Origin: Cymbomonas tetramitiformis
Lineage: Eukaryota > Chlorophyta > Pyramimonadophyceae > Pyramimonadales > Pyramimonadaceae
DNA length: 64,000 nt
Direction of reading: 5' to 3'
Assembly: GCA_001247695.2 (NCBI GenBank)
Contig: LGRX02003598.1
Location: 1-64,000 of the forward strand
In this document: positions 19,638 to 32,479 of the stretch, one piece after another
Layout: every line of letters begins with the position of its first letter
Position numbering within the stretch: the first letter of the stretch is position 1
The notes under the pieces: model-generated
The model's database searches: none
Told to the model about the DNA's origin: nothing
The model's input: the letters and a program-made list of their open reading frames with translations, nothing else
Program-made: the position numbers and the translations under genes

Positions 19638-20485
19638 CCTCGTTTCAACCGCGCTCCGCACACGCTGCCCACACGCGCGCCTGCTGCATCTGATCTCATC
19701 CATGCCACTTCCTGCGAGGCATAAAATAAACGACATGTGACACGTGGAAGGGGCCGCTCCTCACCCAATCGCGACATCGTGACACCGCAGACCGCACCGG
19801 CGCGGGTCCTTCGTCCTATTGGATATTGGTAATAGCTAGTATACAAATTAAATAACGGGCAAGCAAGCAAGCCGCTTGCGTAGCGTTTATAAAGAAACTG
19901 CTCATAATGGTGTTATTTCGCTACTAATCGCTATAAACTACACTTTAAAATTATACCATAGAACTACGGTATAGTAACATATTAGTGAAAGGGACATTCG
20001 ATTGTATCTAGAGCACTAGCTAGGGCGAAGGCATCGGACGTCTTCAAACTGGCCATGTAGCATATCATAGCATAGCCGCCTGAAATATTGTTATGGCACA
20101 CCGAAACACCCGAGGTTATGAAGGTATGCCACCAGTTCCTTTACGGCCAGGTGAAATTTTAGGCTTGACAACAGCCAGGCCAACCGCCTCCTTCGACGAC
20201 TCGCAGTCGCATATCGGGTGTTCATCCGTCTCAGTCTACGTGTTGCAAACACGTGGTGCTCATAATCGGTACACGTTAGAGCTTCAGACTGTATGAATGT
20301 TGCAAGGCCTGTTCGGATCGGCCGTTGGCACTGGGCGATCATAAAGTCCTGATACGAGTGTTCTCCTAAGTCTCAGTAAAAAAAAGCTTGTGTACGTGCA
20401 GTTCGGCGAGGGTCGTTTCGTGTTGCTGGCTATCCAGCGCTGCTGACTTTTGTATCATTTATTGGGGAACTGAGCAGGGGCTTCG
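19638..20485. other. Upstream region of the Fea1-like gene
   Basis: No long convincing ORF. Contains TTTATAAAG near 19888 (TATA-like), and probably the true first exon and promoter of the gene downstream, because the signal-peptide exon has no ATG of its own. The exact start could not be placed. Confidence 0.4.
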
Positions 20486-20767
20486 GTGGCTTACTCACGG
20501 CTTTCAGCAGAGCTGGAGTTTCATCGTGCCTTGGTGTGCCTTGTTGTACTATTTGCCGCTCATGCAGCCTCTGCGGACACCACTGGACAGAGCTATTACA
20601 CTATGGCTGGTTCAAACTACACACCCACAAGCGACGTTGAAGGTAACCTCGCCGTCACAGATGCGGTGTCTGCTCTGAAAGCGGCACTCGACGGTTCCGA
20701 CTGGTATGCGGCCAAGCAAGCTTACACTGATATTGTCCACGACTCGGTCGCTACTGTGAACTTACAG
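20486..20767 (+). other. Fea1-like gene: signal-peptide exon
   Basis: Encodes a hydrophobic leader with a likely cleavage after AHAASA, then SNYTPTSDVEGNLAVTDAVSALKAAL, the start of domain 1, ending VNLQ at donor CAG|GTGGGT. The same domain start recurs in every C exon as STYTPAANVSGSRAVTDDVCAMK. Confidence 0.7.
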
Positions 20768-23700
20768 GTGGGTGCCATCACTGCACACTCGTGCCCTCAG
20801 CGTAAAGACGGCTGAAACGATGTAAAACGTGCAACTCCTGAAGGTTCACGTGGGCGGTCAACGGACTGGCCTGGCTACGCGCATACGCCAGTCCACTGTA
20901 AGTACAAGAGCGACCCGGCGATACGTGAACTGAATGACATTATTCGCCTTCAAATATACACTGAAAGACTTTTAAGGAACAGCAGACTAAGGGGAGCTCG
21001 CACAACGGGCACCTCGGTGAACCAAACTGCTGAGTGAGACAATTTCCAACGACTTTTCGGGTGGTGGCTGCAAGCGCCACTCAGTGGGTAAACACATGGT
21101 TCACCAATGTCTGGACTACAATCTGACTATTTTGGCCAAATACCCAACCCTAGTAGTGGTTAGGGTTTCGCTGGATTTGGAACGACAGTACTCGACCTCA
21201 GGACGAGAGCTTTCCAGCGTCGATTTGAAATACCGATTCCCTAGGGACCCTGGTAGCGAAGAGAAAAACGGCATCCTGGGACATTGCACGACTCCAAACG
21301 AAGCGATGCCCAGTGATGACGATTGGAGTAGATTTCTAATCTGAGTTTCTCCCTCGAATCGCCAGTAGTGGTAACCACTGGCAAGGCATCCAAGTGGCAG
21401 ATTGAAGTGCCCGGACCAAAGCCACTTATAGTACTCACTGCCTTTAAGTCGCTGCCTATATTCTGGAAATCGAATATGTGTAAAGTTCTTCAAGCTACAG
21501 CCAAGTTACTCCCGCAAGCCATGTGTAACAAAATTGGGTTCTTCAGGTCATCGGCGCGCTTGGTCACTCCTGATAACAATGTCAATGCACCATGTCAAAA
21601 GTACGTGATCGGTTGCATGCAGGAACTAGCGAAGGAGAACTTCACCGGGATGGACCAGTTCGACACTTTCAGTGTCTATTATGACTCGGCCACCTGGATC
21701 GATGATTTGGCGCTGATGACGCTGGACGGCACGTCGCCGTGGACAGATGACTCAGCGCGCAAGGAGGGCTGTGAGACGACTGTGATGAATGCGCTGCTGA
21801 CGAACTCGGCGCTGAACAACCTGTACAAGGCCATGAAAATGGTGAGCCGGCCACAGAGTCCCGGCGGGCACTCCTCGCTCGCTCGCTCGCGGCGGCGGCG
21901 GCCACAGTGCAGCACAGCACTTGTGCAAGAGTGGGCTGTGTGTAGCTGAGCGGGGAGATCTGTCAGCTGGAACAAACAAAGCGGGTGGATGTGATCTTGC
22001 TGCGCATCCTGGGGGGCTCGAGAGTGGGGTTGATGCGAAGGGGCGTATGCGTGCGTGCGTATGACACGCTTTGGCGCCGGTGATAAGGTAAGCACAGGCT
22101 GGCAGCCGAGATGGGGCCCATAGATATGTTTGGACTACAACCTCACTATCTTGGGCAACTGCCCTGAGGCTGTAGTTAGGGTTTTGCTCGGGACGACAGT
22201 AGTCGGAAGTATTAAGCGAGAGGAACATTTGCAGATGATGTTTTAAAAAGAACCCTCTTCATTCCCAAAGGACCCTAGCGATCGAAGAGAGAATGGCATT
22301 TGGCCTCGCGCATGCCTCCACGCGAAAATGGATGACCGGACTGATGACGCGGTCATACGATTTAGGTTGACGGATCCTACTCACATCGCCATCAGTGGGC
22401 AACCACAGACAAGCAAGGCATCCAAATGGCAGATTGAAGTGTCGGGGTCAAAGCCACATATGGTGCTCAGTGATTAGGGTTTTAGGGTTCAAAGCCTCAA
22501 CGCTCACAGGTGCGCCATCTCAGCCAATGATTGATGCATGCGCGCGGAGTGATCAAGGGGCTTTGGGCGGGGCCGGGTGCCGGTGTACCACGGCAGGGTG
22601 AGGACGGCGAGAGGGGCGACAGCCAGGCTCCCGCCACATGGGATCTGGGCTGGGCGTACTACACAGGGGCGGAGTCCTCCTGCGCACCGTACGCCACCGC
22701 CGACAAGCGCGCCGGGAACTACGGCACGCTGTCCACCACCGAAGGTCTGGAGAGCACCGCGAAAGCCAACGAGCAGATCATGGCGGCGCTGGTATCCGGG
22801 CAAGCCGCGCTCAAGGCGGCCTCGTATGACGGCAGCGCGGTGACGGCTGCATATAACAGCGTGCTGCAGGGGATCCAGGCGACGTACATCCAGGCGAGCA
22901 TCCGCTATGCGTACAAGATGGATATCGACTTGAAGGAGGGCCTGTCATTCCAAGAGCATCGCGGGGAGGGATGGGGTTTCTGGCGGGTGGTGGAACCGTA
23001 CATTGCCGCCATAGACTCAATGGGCGCTCAGGGCGTCACTGACATGTGAGTGCAGGCCCGGCGGTGACAAGCGATGCATGCCGAGATGTGTGGTGGCTGG
23101 TGCGCAGCTGCGCTCTGTGCAGTGGGTGGGTAGGGTGATGCTTGGGCTGGGGCGATGGGTGGGCAGTAGAGTGAGGGAAAGACGAGGGGTACATGCTTGC
23201 TGCTCTTAGGGACGTGACCTGCAGTGCCGTAGCGCTCACGTAAGGTGCAGAGCGTGATGCTGGCAGGTGGTGGACTGTGTGTGGGGGGGAGGGGTATTGT
23301 GATGGAGGGAGCCCCACCATTTGCTTGTGTACGATCCAGGGTAGTCATGCATGTGGATGGCAGCACACTTATGGTGGGTGGTGTGTGGGAGGTGAGGGCG
23401 CAGGTATGATCTGAGCAAGGAGCTTTCGGCCAGCACCAGCACTGACTACTACTTCTTCTGCCTGACAAAGAATGTGATCATGGCGGCGCTGCCGGACGGA
23501 GTGAGCAGTGATGACATTGGCGAGCTGGAGGGCACGGAGAGCATCGACTGCAGCGGAGTGACCCAGTCACCTCCGGCCGGCACCGCGGTTTCACCGCCAC
23601 CCGCAGGTCATGCTGACTGCACATGCGCTTGCTGCGAGGCGTCGGACTGCCCTGTGTACACGTACAGCACGTTCTACACGGGCAGCGAGGCGGCTTGCTC

Positions 23701-26700
23701 CGCGGATGCGTGCCGGAGCATGTTCTACAGCTGCCCAGACACGGAGAGCCACAGCGACGGCAGCGATGTGGTGGCGGTGTATGGCGCCACTCCAAACACC
23801 GCCGGCGTGCCGTACACCAGCGCAGGGTCCACGTACACACCGGCGGCGAACGTGTCAGGCAGCAGGGCGGTGACGGACGATGTTTGTGCGATGAAATCAT
23901 ACTTGGATATGGATGGTGACAACTGGGCTGCAATCAAAAGTGTATACATATCGATGAGCACTGAGTCCACGGCTACGGTGGCGCTGCAGGTCCGTACACA
24001 TCCTGATGAATGCAGTTGAATGAAGAGCAGGATGGAGATGGGAAGCCTTAGCTGTGAGGGGATTGTTACCTGGAACGTGATGTTGCCACGTGGTGTCGCC
24101 ACCGCGAAGCTGCATTGCTGCGACGGACGTTGCATGGCAGAGTTATTGATGCGGCCGGGGTTGGTGTGGGTATGTTGGTCCACAGGCGCTGGCGAAGGAG
24201 GATTTCTACGGGATGGCCCAGTTCGAGACTTTCAAGTCGTTCTATAGCTCCGCTACCTGGATCGACGACTTGGCGCTGATGACGCTGGACGGCACGTCGC
24301 CGTGGGCAGATGACTCAGCGCGCAAGGAGGGCTGTGAGAAGACCGTCATGGATGCGCTGCTGACGAACTCGGCGCTGAACAACCTGTACAAGGCCATGAA
24401 AATGGTGAGCCGGCCGAAGGGTCCCGGCACTTGCGGTGTTGGTGGTGTGCATCGGAGCACTGGTGCAAGAGATGAGCCGAACGCAGTGCCTAGATGTAGA
24501 AGTAGGAAACAGATAGATGTGATATTACTGCACACGGGGGTGTGGGTGAACAGAATTGGCGTGAGGGGGGGGTAGCTTTTGTTGGAGCTGACACGCATGG
24601 CTTCGGGGTGTGGAGGGGGTGACACTCTGTGGATCTGGTGATTGTTTCTGTAAGTGCGGGCTGGTCGCCGGTGATTGATGCATGCGGTGAGAAGGTGTGA
24701 CGGGGTTTGGGGGGGCTTGCCTGTGTGTACCACGGCAGGGTGAGGACGGCGAGACCGGTGACAGCCAGGCTCCCGCCACCTGGGATCTGGGCTGGGCGTA
24801 CTACACAGGGGCGGAGTCCTCTTGCGCACCGTACGCCACCGCTGACAAGCGCGCCGGGAACTACGGCACGCTGTCCACCACCGAAGGTCTGGAGAGCACC
24901 GCGAAAGCCAACGAGCAGATCATGGCGGCGCTGGTATCCGGGCAAGCCGCGCTCAAGGCGGCCTCGTATGACGGCAGCGCGGTGACGGCTGCATACAACA
25001 GCGTGCTGCAGGGGATCCAGGCGACGTACATCCAGGCGAGCATCCGCTATGCGTACAAGATGGATATCGACTTGAAGGAGGGCACGTCATTCCAAGAGCA
25101 TCGCGGGGAGGGATGGGGTTTCTGGCGGGTGGTGGAGCCGTACATTGCTGCCAAGGACTCGGATCGCGCTCAGGGCGTCACTGACATGTGAGTGCAGGCC
25201 CGGCGGTGACGAGGGATGCATGCCGAGATGTGCGGTGGGCTGGTGCGCAGCTGCGCTCTGCGCAGTTGGTGGGTAGGGTGATGCTTGGGTTGGGGCGAAG
25301 GGTGGGCAGTAGAGTGAGGGAAAGACGAGGGGTACATGCTTGCTGCTCTTAGGGACATGACCTGCAGTGCTATGCCGTGCACGGAGATGCAGAGCGTGAA
25401 GCCGGCAGATGGTGGGCTGTGGGGGAGGGGGGGGACTTGTGATGGAGGGAGTGCCCCGCACAATTTGCTTGTGTACGATCCAGGGAAGTCATGCACGTGG
25501 ATGGCAGCACACTTATGGTGGGTGGTGTGTGGGGGGCGAGGGCGCAGGTATGATCTGAGCAAGGAGCTTTCGGCCATGAGCGACTTTGACTACTACTACT
25601 TCTGCTTGACGAAGAATGTGATCATGGCGGCGCTGCCGGACGGAGTGAGCAGTGATGACATTGGGGAGCTGGAGGGCACGGAGAGCATCGATTGCAGCGA
25701 CGTGAACCAGTCACCTCCGGCCGGCACCGCGGCCTCACCGCCACCTGCGGGGCATGCTGACTGCACATGCGCTTGCTGCGAGGCGTCGGTTTGTCCTTCT
25801 TATTCGTACTACCAATTTTACACGGGCAGCGAGTCGGCTTGCTCCGCGGATGCGTGCCGGAGCATGTTCTACAGCTGCCCAGACACGGAGAGCCACAGCG
25901 ACGGCAGCGATGTGGTGGCGGTGTATGGCGCCACTCCAAACACCGCCGGCTTGCCATATGCGGCCGCAGGGTCCACGTACACACCGGGGGCCAACGTGTC
26001 AGGCAGCAGGGCGGTGACGGACGATGTTTGTGCGATGAAATCATTGTTGGATATGGATGACACGGACTGGGCAGAAATGAAAAGTGTATACATGTCAATG
26101 AGCGCAGAGTCCGCGGCTACAGTGGCGCTCCAGGTTTGTCTGCGCCCGAGTGAATAAAGAGTCCAAGTTGAGTACTTTTTGGAGCAATGGGACTTATACG
26201 GTTTATGGAGTGATCATGCCGTTGTTGTGATTGGTGCAGCAAATAGGGTAATGAATGGAATTGCTAGTGCTTTACTTACTTGTAATTGGAATTTGCTGGG
26301 GCTGGTGATGACAGGCGCTGGCGAAGGAGGACTTCACCGGGACGGACCAGTTCGACACTTTTAAAATCTATTATGACTCGGCCACCTGGATTGATGATTC
26401 GGCGCTTACGATTCTCGACGGCAACTCGCCATGGACACATGCCTCAGCGCGCAAGGAGGGCTGTGAGAAGACCGTCATGAATGCGCTGCTGACGAACTCG
26501 GCGCTGAACAACCTGTACAAGGCCATGAAAATGGTGAGCCGGCCGAAGGGTCCCGGCTCTTGCGGTGTTGGTGGTGTGCATCAGAGCACTGGTGCAAGAG
26601 ATGAGCCGAACTCAGTGCCGCAGGCAAGACGTGGAGTTAGGAAGTATATGATGTCGGGTTTATATAATCGGATGTTTGCATTGTCAATCCAAGGTTCACA

Positions 26701-29700
26701 AGCCGTAGTCCCCGTGCTATTTGAATGTGGGTCGTCAGCTGACCAGTGATGAATGTGGTTTGACGGGGGTTTGGGGGGGCTTGCCTGTGTGTACCACGGC
26801 AGGGTGAGGACGGCGACACCGGCGACAGCCAGGCTCCCGCCACCTGGGATCTGGGCTGGGCGTACTACACAGGGGCGGAGTCCTCCTGCGCACCGTACGC
26901 CACCGCCGACAAGCGCGCCGGGAACTACGGCACGCTGTCCACCACCGAAGGTCTGGAGAGCACCGCGAAAGCCAACGAGCAGATCATGGCGGCGCTGGTA
27001 TCCGGGCAAGCCGCGCTCAAGGCGGCCTCGTATGACGGCAGCGCGGTGACGGCTGCATACAACAGCGTGCTGCAGGGGATCCAGGCGACGTACATCCAGG
27101 CGAGCATCCGCTATGCGTACAAGATGGATATCGACTTGAAGGAGGGCCTGTCATTCCAAGAGCATCGCGGGGAGGGATGGGGTTTCTGGCGGGTGGTGGA
27201 GCCGTACATTGCCGCCATAGACTCAACGGGCGCTCAGGGCGTCACTGACATGTGAGTGCAGGCCCGGCGGTGACAAGCGATGCATGCCGAGATGTGTGGT
27301 GGGCTGGTGCGCAGCTGCGCTCTGTGCAGTGGGTGGGTAGGGTGATGCTTGGGCTGGGACGAAGGGTGGGCAGTAGAGTGAGGGAAAGACGAGGGGTACA
27401 TGCTTGCTGCTCTTAGGGACATGACCTGCAGTGCAGTGCCGTGCACGGAGGGTGCAGAGCGTGAAGCCGGCAGGCGGTGGACTGTGTGGGAGGGGGGGGA
27501 CTTGTGATGGAGGGAGTGCCCCGCACAATTTGCTTGTGCATGATCCAGGGTAGTCATGCACGTGGATGGCAGCACACTTATGGTGGGTGGTGTGTGGGGG
27601 GTGAGGGCGCAGGTATGATCTGAGCAAGGAGCTTTCGGCCATGAGCGACTTTGACTACTACTACTTCTGCTTGACGAAGAATGTGATCATGGCGGCGCTG
27701 CCGGACGGAGTGAGCAGTGATGACATTGGGGAGCTGGAGGGCACGGAGAGCATCGATTGCAGCGACGTGACCCAGTCACCTCCGGCCGGCACCGCGGCCT
27801 CACCGCCACCTGCGGGGCATGCTGACTGCACATGCGCTTGCTGCGAGGCGTCGGACTGCCCTGTGTACACGTACAGCACCTTCTACACGGGCAGCGAGTC
27901 GGCTTGCTCCGCGGATGCGTGCCGGAGCATGTTCTACAGCTGCCCAGACACGGAGAGCCACAGCGACGGCAGCGATGTGGTGGCGGTGTATGGCGCCACT
28001 CCAAACACCGCCGGCGTGCCGTACACCAGCGCAGGGTCCACGTACACACCGGCGGCGAACGTGTCAGGCAGCAGGGCGGTGACGGATGATGTTTGTGCGA
28101 TGAAAACATTGTTGAATGTGGATGGTGACAACTGGGCTGCAATCACAAGTGTATACATATCGATGAGCGCTGAGTCCACGGCTACGGTGGCGCTGCAGGT
28201 CCGTACACACCCTAGCGAATTAAGCGTGCTGATGATAAGGCTGCGCTGTGAGGGGATTGATACCGTGATGTTGCCACGTGGTGTCGCCACCGCGAAGCTG
28301 CATTGCTGCGACGGACGTTGCATGGCAGAGTTATTGATGCGGCCGGGGTTGGTGTGGGTATGCTGGTCCACAGGCGCTGGCGATGGAGAACTTCACCGGA
28401 ATGGACCAGTTCGACACTTTCAGTGCCTATTATGACTCGGCCACCTGGATCGATGATTTGGCGCTGATGACGCTGGACGGCACGTCGCCGTGGACAGATG
28501 ACTCAGCGCGCAAGGAGGGCTGTGAGAAGACCGTCATGAATGCGCTGCTGACGAACTCGGCGCTGAACAACCTGTACAAGGCCATGAAAATGGTGAGCCG
28601 GCCGAAGGGTCCCGGCTCTTGCGGTGTTGGTGGTGTGCATCAGAGCACTGGTGCAAGAGATGAGCCGAACTCAGTGCCGCAGGCAAGACGTGGAGTTAGG
28701 AAGTATATGATGTCGGGTTTATATAATCGGATGTTTGCATTGTCAATCCAAGGTTCACAAGCCGTAGTCCCCGTGCTATTTGAATGTGGGTCGTCAGCTG
28801 ACCAGTGATGAATGTGGTTTGACGGGGGTTTGGGGGGGCTTGCCTGTGTGTACCACGGCAGGGTGAGGACGGCGACACCGGCGACAGCCAGGCTCCCGCC
28901 ACCTGGGATCTGGGCTGGGCGTACTACACAGGGGCGGAGTCCTCCTGCGCACCGTACGCCACCGCCGACAAGCGCGCCGGGAACTACGGCACGCTGTCCA
29001 CCACCGAAGGTCTGGAGAGCACCGCGAAAGCCAACGAGCAGATCATGGCGGCGCTGGTATCCGGGCAAGCCGCGCTCAAGGCGGCCTCGTATGACGGCAG
29101 CGCGGTGACGGCTGCATACAACAGCGTGCTGCAGGGGATCCAGGCGACGTACATCCAGGCGAGCATCCGCTATGCGTACAAGATGGATATCGACTTGAAG
29201 GAGGGCCTGTCATTCCAAGAGCATCGCGGGGAGGGATGGGGTTTCTGGCGGGTGGTGGAGCCGTACATTGCCGCCATAGACTCAACGGGCGCTCAGGGCG
29301 TCACTGACATGTGAGTGCAGGCCCGGCGGTGACAAGCGATGCATGCCGAGATGTGTGGTGGGCTGGTGCGCAGCTGCGCTCTGTGCAGTGGGTGGGTAGG
29401 GTGATGCTTGGGCTGGGACGAAGGGTGGGCAGTAGAGTGAGGGAAAGACGAGGGGTACATGCTTGCTGCTCTTAGGGACATGACCTGCAGTGCAGTGCCG
29501 TGCACGGAGGGTGCAGAGCGTGAAGCCGGCAGGCGGTGGACTGTGTGGGAGGGGGGGGACTTGTGATGGAGGGAGTGCCCCGCACAATTTGCTTGTGCAT
29601 GATCCAGGGTAGTCATGCACGTGGATGGCAGCACACTTATGGTGGGTGGTGTGTGGGGGGTGAGGGCGCAGGTATGATCTGAGCAAGGAGCTTTCGGCCA

Positions 29701-32479
29701 TGAGCGACTTTGACTACTACTACTTCTGCTTGACGAAGAATGTGATCATGGCGGCGCTGCCGGACGGAGTGAGCAGTGATGACATTGGGGAGCTGGAGGG
29801 CACGGAGAGCATCGATTGCAGCGACGTGACCCAGTCACCTCCGGCCGGCACCGCGGCCTCACCGCCACCTGCGGGGCATGCTGACTGCACATGCGCTTGC
29901 TGCGAGGCGTCGGACTGCCCTGTGTACACGTACAGCACCTTCTACACGGGCAGCGAGTCGGCTTGCTCCGCGGATGCGTGCCGGAGCATGTTCTACAGCT
30001 GCCCAGACACGGAGAGCCACAGCGACGGCAGCGATGTGGTGGCGGTGTATGGCGCCACTCCAAACACCGCCGGCGTGCCGTACACCAGCGCAGGGTCCAC
30101 GTACACACCGGCGGCGAACGTGTCAGGCAGCAGGGCGGTGACGGATGATGTTTGTGCGATGAAAACATTGTTGAATGTGGATGGTGACAACTGGGCTGCA
30201 ATCAAAAGTGTATACATATCGATGAGCGCTGAGTCCACGGCTACGGTGGCGCTGCAGGTCCGTACACACCCTAGCGAATTAAGCGTGCTGATGAGAAGGC
30301 TGCGCTGTGAGGGGATTGATACCGTGATGTTGCCACGTGGTGTCGCCACCGCGAAGCTGCATTGCTGCGACGGACGTTGCATGGCAGAGTTATTGATGCG
30401 GCCGGGGTTGGTGTGGGTATGCTGGTCCACAGGCGCTGGCGATGGAGAACTTCACCGGAATGGACCAGTTCGACACTTTCAGTGCCTATTATGACTCGGC
30501 CACCTGGATCGATGATTTGGCGCTGATGACGCTGGACGGCACGTCGCCGTGGACAGATGACTCAGCGCGCAAGGAGGGCTGTGAGAAGACCGTCATGAAT
30601 GCGCTGCTGACGAACTCGGCGCTGAACAACCTGTACAAGGCCATGAAAATGGTGAGCCGGCCGCAGAGTCCCGGCGGGCACTCCTCGCTCGCTCGCTCGC
30701 TCGCGGCGGCGGCGGCCACAGTGCAGCACAGCACTTGTGCACGAGTGGGCTGTGTGTAGCTGAGCGGGGAGATCTGTCAGCTGGAACAAACAAAGCGGGT
30801 GGATGTGATCTTGCTGCGCATCCTGGGGGGCTCGAGAGTGGGGTTGATGCGAAGGGGCGTATGCGTGCGTGCGTATGACACGCTTTGGCGCCGGTGATAA
30901 GGTAAGCACAGGCTGGCAGCCGAGATGGGGCCCCTAGATATGTTTGGACTACAACCTCACTATCTTGGGCAACTGCCCTGAGGCTGTAGTTAGGGTTTTG
31001 CTCGGGACGACAGTAGTCGGAAGTATTAAGCGAGAGGAACATTTGCAGATGATGTTTTAAAAAGAACCCTCTTCATTCCCAAAGGACCCTAGCGATCGAA
31101 GAGAGAATGGCATTTGGCATCGCGCATGCCTCCACGCGAAAATGGATGACCGGACTGATGACGCGGTCATACGATTTAGGTTGACGGATCCTACTCACAT
31201 CGCCATCAGTGGGCAACCACAGACAAGCAAGGCATCCAAATGGCAGATTGAAGTGTCGGGGTCAAAGCCACATATGGTGCTCAGTGATTAGGGTTTTAGG
31301 GTTCAAAGCCTCAACGCTCACAGGTGCGCCATCTCAGCCAATGATTGATGCATGCGCGCGGAGTGATCAAGGGGCTTTGGGCGGGGCCGGGTGCCGGTGT
31401 ACCACGGCAGGGTGAGGACGGCGAGACCGGCGACAGCCAGGCTCCCGCCACATGGGATCTGGGCTGGGCGTACTACACAGGGGCGGAGTCCTCCTGCGCA
31501 CCGTACGACACCGCCGACAAGCGCGCCGGGAACTACGGCACGCTGTCCACCACCGAAGGTCTGGAGAGCACCGCGAAAGCCAACGAGCAGATCATGGCGG
31601 CGCTGGTATCCGGGCAAGTCGCGCTCAAGGCGGCCTCGTATGACGGCAGCGCGGTGACGGCTGCATACAACAGCGTGCTGCAGGGGATCCAGGCGACGTA
31701 CATCCAGGCAAGCATCCGCTATGCGTACAAGATGGATATTGACTTGAGGGACAGCTTGTCCTACCAAGAGCATCGCGGGGAGGGATGGGGTTTCTGGCGG
31801 GTGGTGGAGCCGTACATTGCCGCCATAGACTCAACGGGCGCTCAGGGCGTCACCGACATGTGAGTGCACCGCCATGACACTTCATGGATTGTTTTTACTT
31901 TGTATCATGCTATGGGATTACAATACACTATCGCAATGAAGCATGCTACCCATGCACGTGCCACTTACAGGATGTGACCTGCTGTACCTGGCAGGCGGTG
32001 GTCGTTGGTGGACTGTGTGTGTTGTGGTGTGTGGGTAGGGTGTTGCTCCAGTGATGGAGGGAGAGTGCTCTTACAGTATCTACATGCACACAATCAAGGG
32101 AAGCCATGATCATGGATGGCAACGCACTCGCTCACGGTGGGTGGTCTGTGGGAGGTGAGGGCGCAGGTATGATCTGAGCAAGGAGCTTTCGGCCAGCCCC
32201 AGCACTGACTACTACTTCTTCTGCCTGACAAAGAATGTGATCATGGGGGCGCTGCCGGACGGAGTGAGCAGTGATGACATTGGCGAGCTGGAGGGCACGG
32301 AGAGCATCGATTGCAGCGGAGTGACGCAGTCACCTCCTGCATCCGCTGCAGGCTCCCCGCCACCTCCCATTTTCCCAACAGGTTTGTCTATATTTGGCAT
32401 GGCCTTATTAGAATTGGGCACGAGGTGGGAGAGGATCCACATTGTTTTACGGTTGAGTTCATGTGATGATCATAACTAG
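20486..32479 (+). CDS. Secreted protein with five tandem Fea1/phytotransferrin-like domains (16 exons, about 2090 aa)
   Basis: Exons: 20486-20767; 21623-21841, 22597-23045, 23404-23989; 24186-24404, 24739-25187, 25548-26133; 26315-26533, 26803-27251, 27613-28198; 28374-28592, 28862-29310, 29672-30257; 30433-30651, 31411-31859, 32167-32479. All introns are GT-AG; every unit repeats exon lengths 219/449/586 and phases 0, 2, 0. The first exon has a signal peptide (LVCLVVLFAAHAASA) but no in-frame ATG after the stop at 20471, so an upstream exon is likely. Each domain has APATWDLGWAYYTGAESSC, KRAGNYGTL, ATYIQASIRYAYKMD, EGWGFWRVVEPYIAA and ends DDIGELEGTESIDCS. This pattern fits the Fea1 'low iron-inducible periplasmic protein' family (FEA1, ISIP2a-type). 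Inferred role: cell-surface iron binding. A GT at 32382 could be a further donor, so the C-terminus is uncertain. Confidence 0.75.
21623..23989 (+). other. Fea1-like gene: unit 1 (exons A1, B1, C1)
   Basis: A1 (ELAKENFTGMDQFDTFSVYY), B1 (GEDGERGDSQAP...GVTDM) and C1. C1 starts YDLSKELSASTSTDYYFF, finishes domain 1, then encodes a Pro-rich, Cys-rich linker (SPPAGTAVSPPPAGHADCTC; CCEASDCP; ACSADACRSMFYSC) and opens domain 2. Acceptors: GCATGCAG|GAACTA, CGGCAG|GGTGAG, GCGCAG|GTATGA. Intron A1-B1 is nearly identical to that of unit 5. Confidence 0.7.
24186..26133 (+). other. Fea1-like gene: unit 2 (exons A2, B2, C2)
   Basis: A2 is slightly divergent (ALAKEDFYGMAQFETFKSFY). B2 ends AKDSDRAQGVTDM. 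The C2 linker reads SVCPSYSYYQFYTGSESACS, the most different linker of the array. Exon lengths are the same as in the other units. Confidence 0.7.
26315..28198 (+). other. Fea1-like gene: unit 3 (exons A3, B3, C3)
   Basis: A3 has the most substitutions of the array (DFTGTDQFDTFKIYY, WIDDSALTILDGNSPWTHAS). From the second half of A3 to the end of C3 the sequence is almost identical to unit 4. Confidence 0.7.
26534..30652 (+). repeat. 2059-bp tandem duplication, nearly identical copies
   Basis: 26534-28592 and 28593-30651 align at a constant offset of 2059 bp, introns included, with only a handful of substitutions (for example near 28146 and 28234). Two further units (1-2 and 5) share the exons but have more divergent introns. 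Confidence 0.85.
28374..30257 (+). other. Fea1-like gene: unit 4 (exons A4, B4, C4)
   Basis: A4 begins ALAMENFTGMDQFDTFSAYY. B4 and C4 and both introns repeat unit 3 at an offset of exactly 2059 bp, with rare changes such as ATCACAAGT to ATCAAAAGT. Confidence 0.7.
30433..32479 (+). other. Fea1-like gene: unit 5 (exons A5, B5, terminal C5)
   Basis: B5 carries DLRDSLSYQEHRGEGWGFW. C5 finishes domain 5 and a short Pro-rich tail (SPPASAAGSPPPPIFPTG) but lacks the Cys-rich linker and any further domain start. If read through, it stops at 32479; if the GT at 32382 is used, further exons lie downstream and were not identified. Confidence 0.6.

Noticed and set aside
23610..23873. Arg/Thr-rich 87-aa ORFs repeated in each Fea1 unit
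   Set aside because: Alternative frames of the Cys-rich linker exon; the main frame has splice sites, a signal peptide and a family match.
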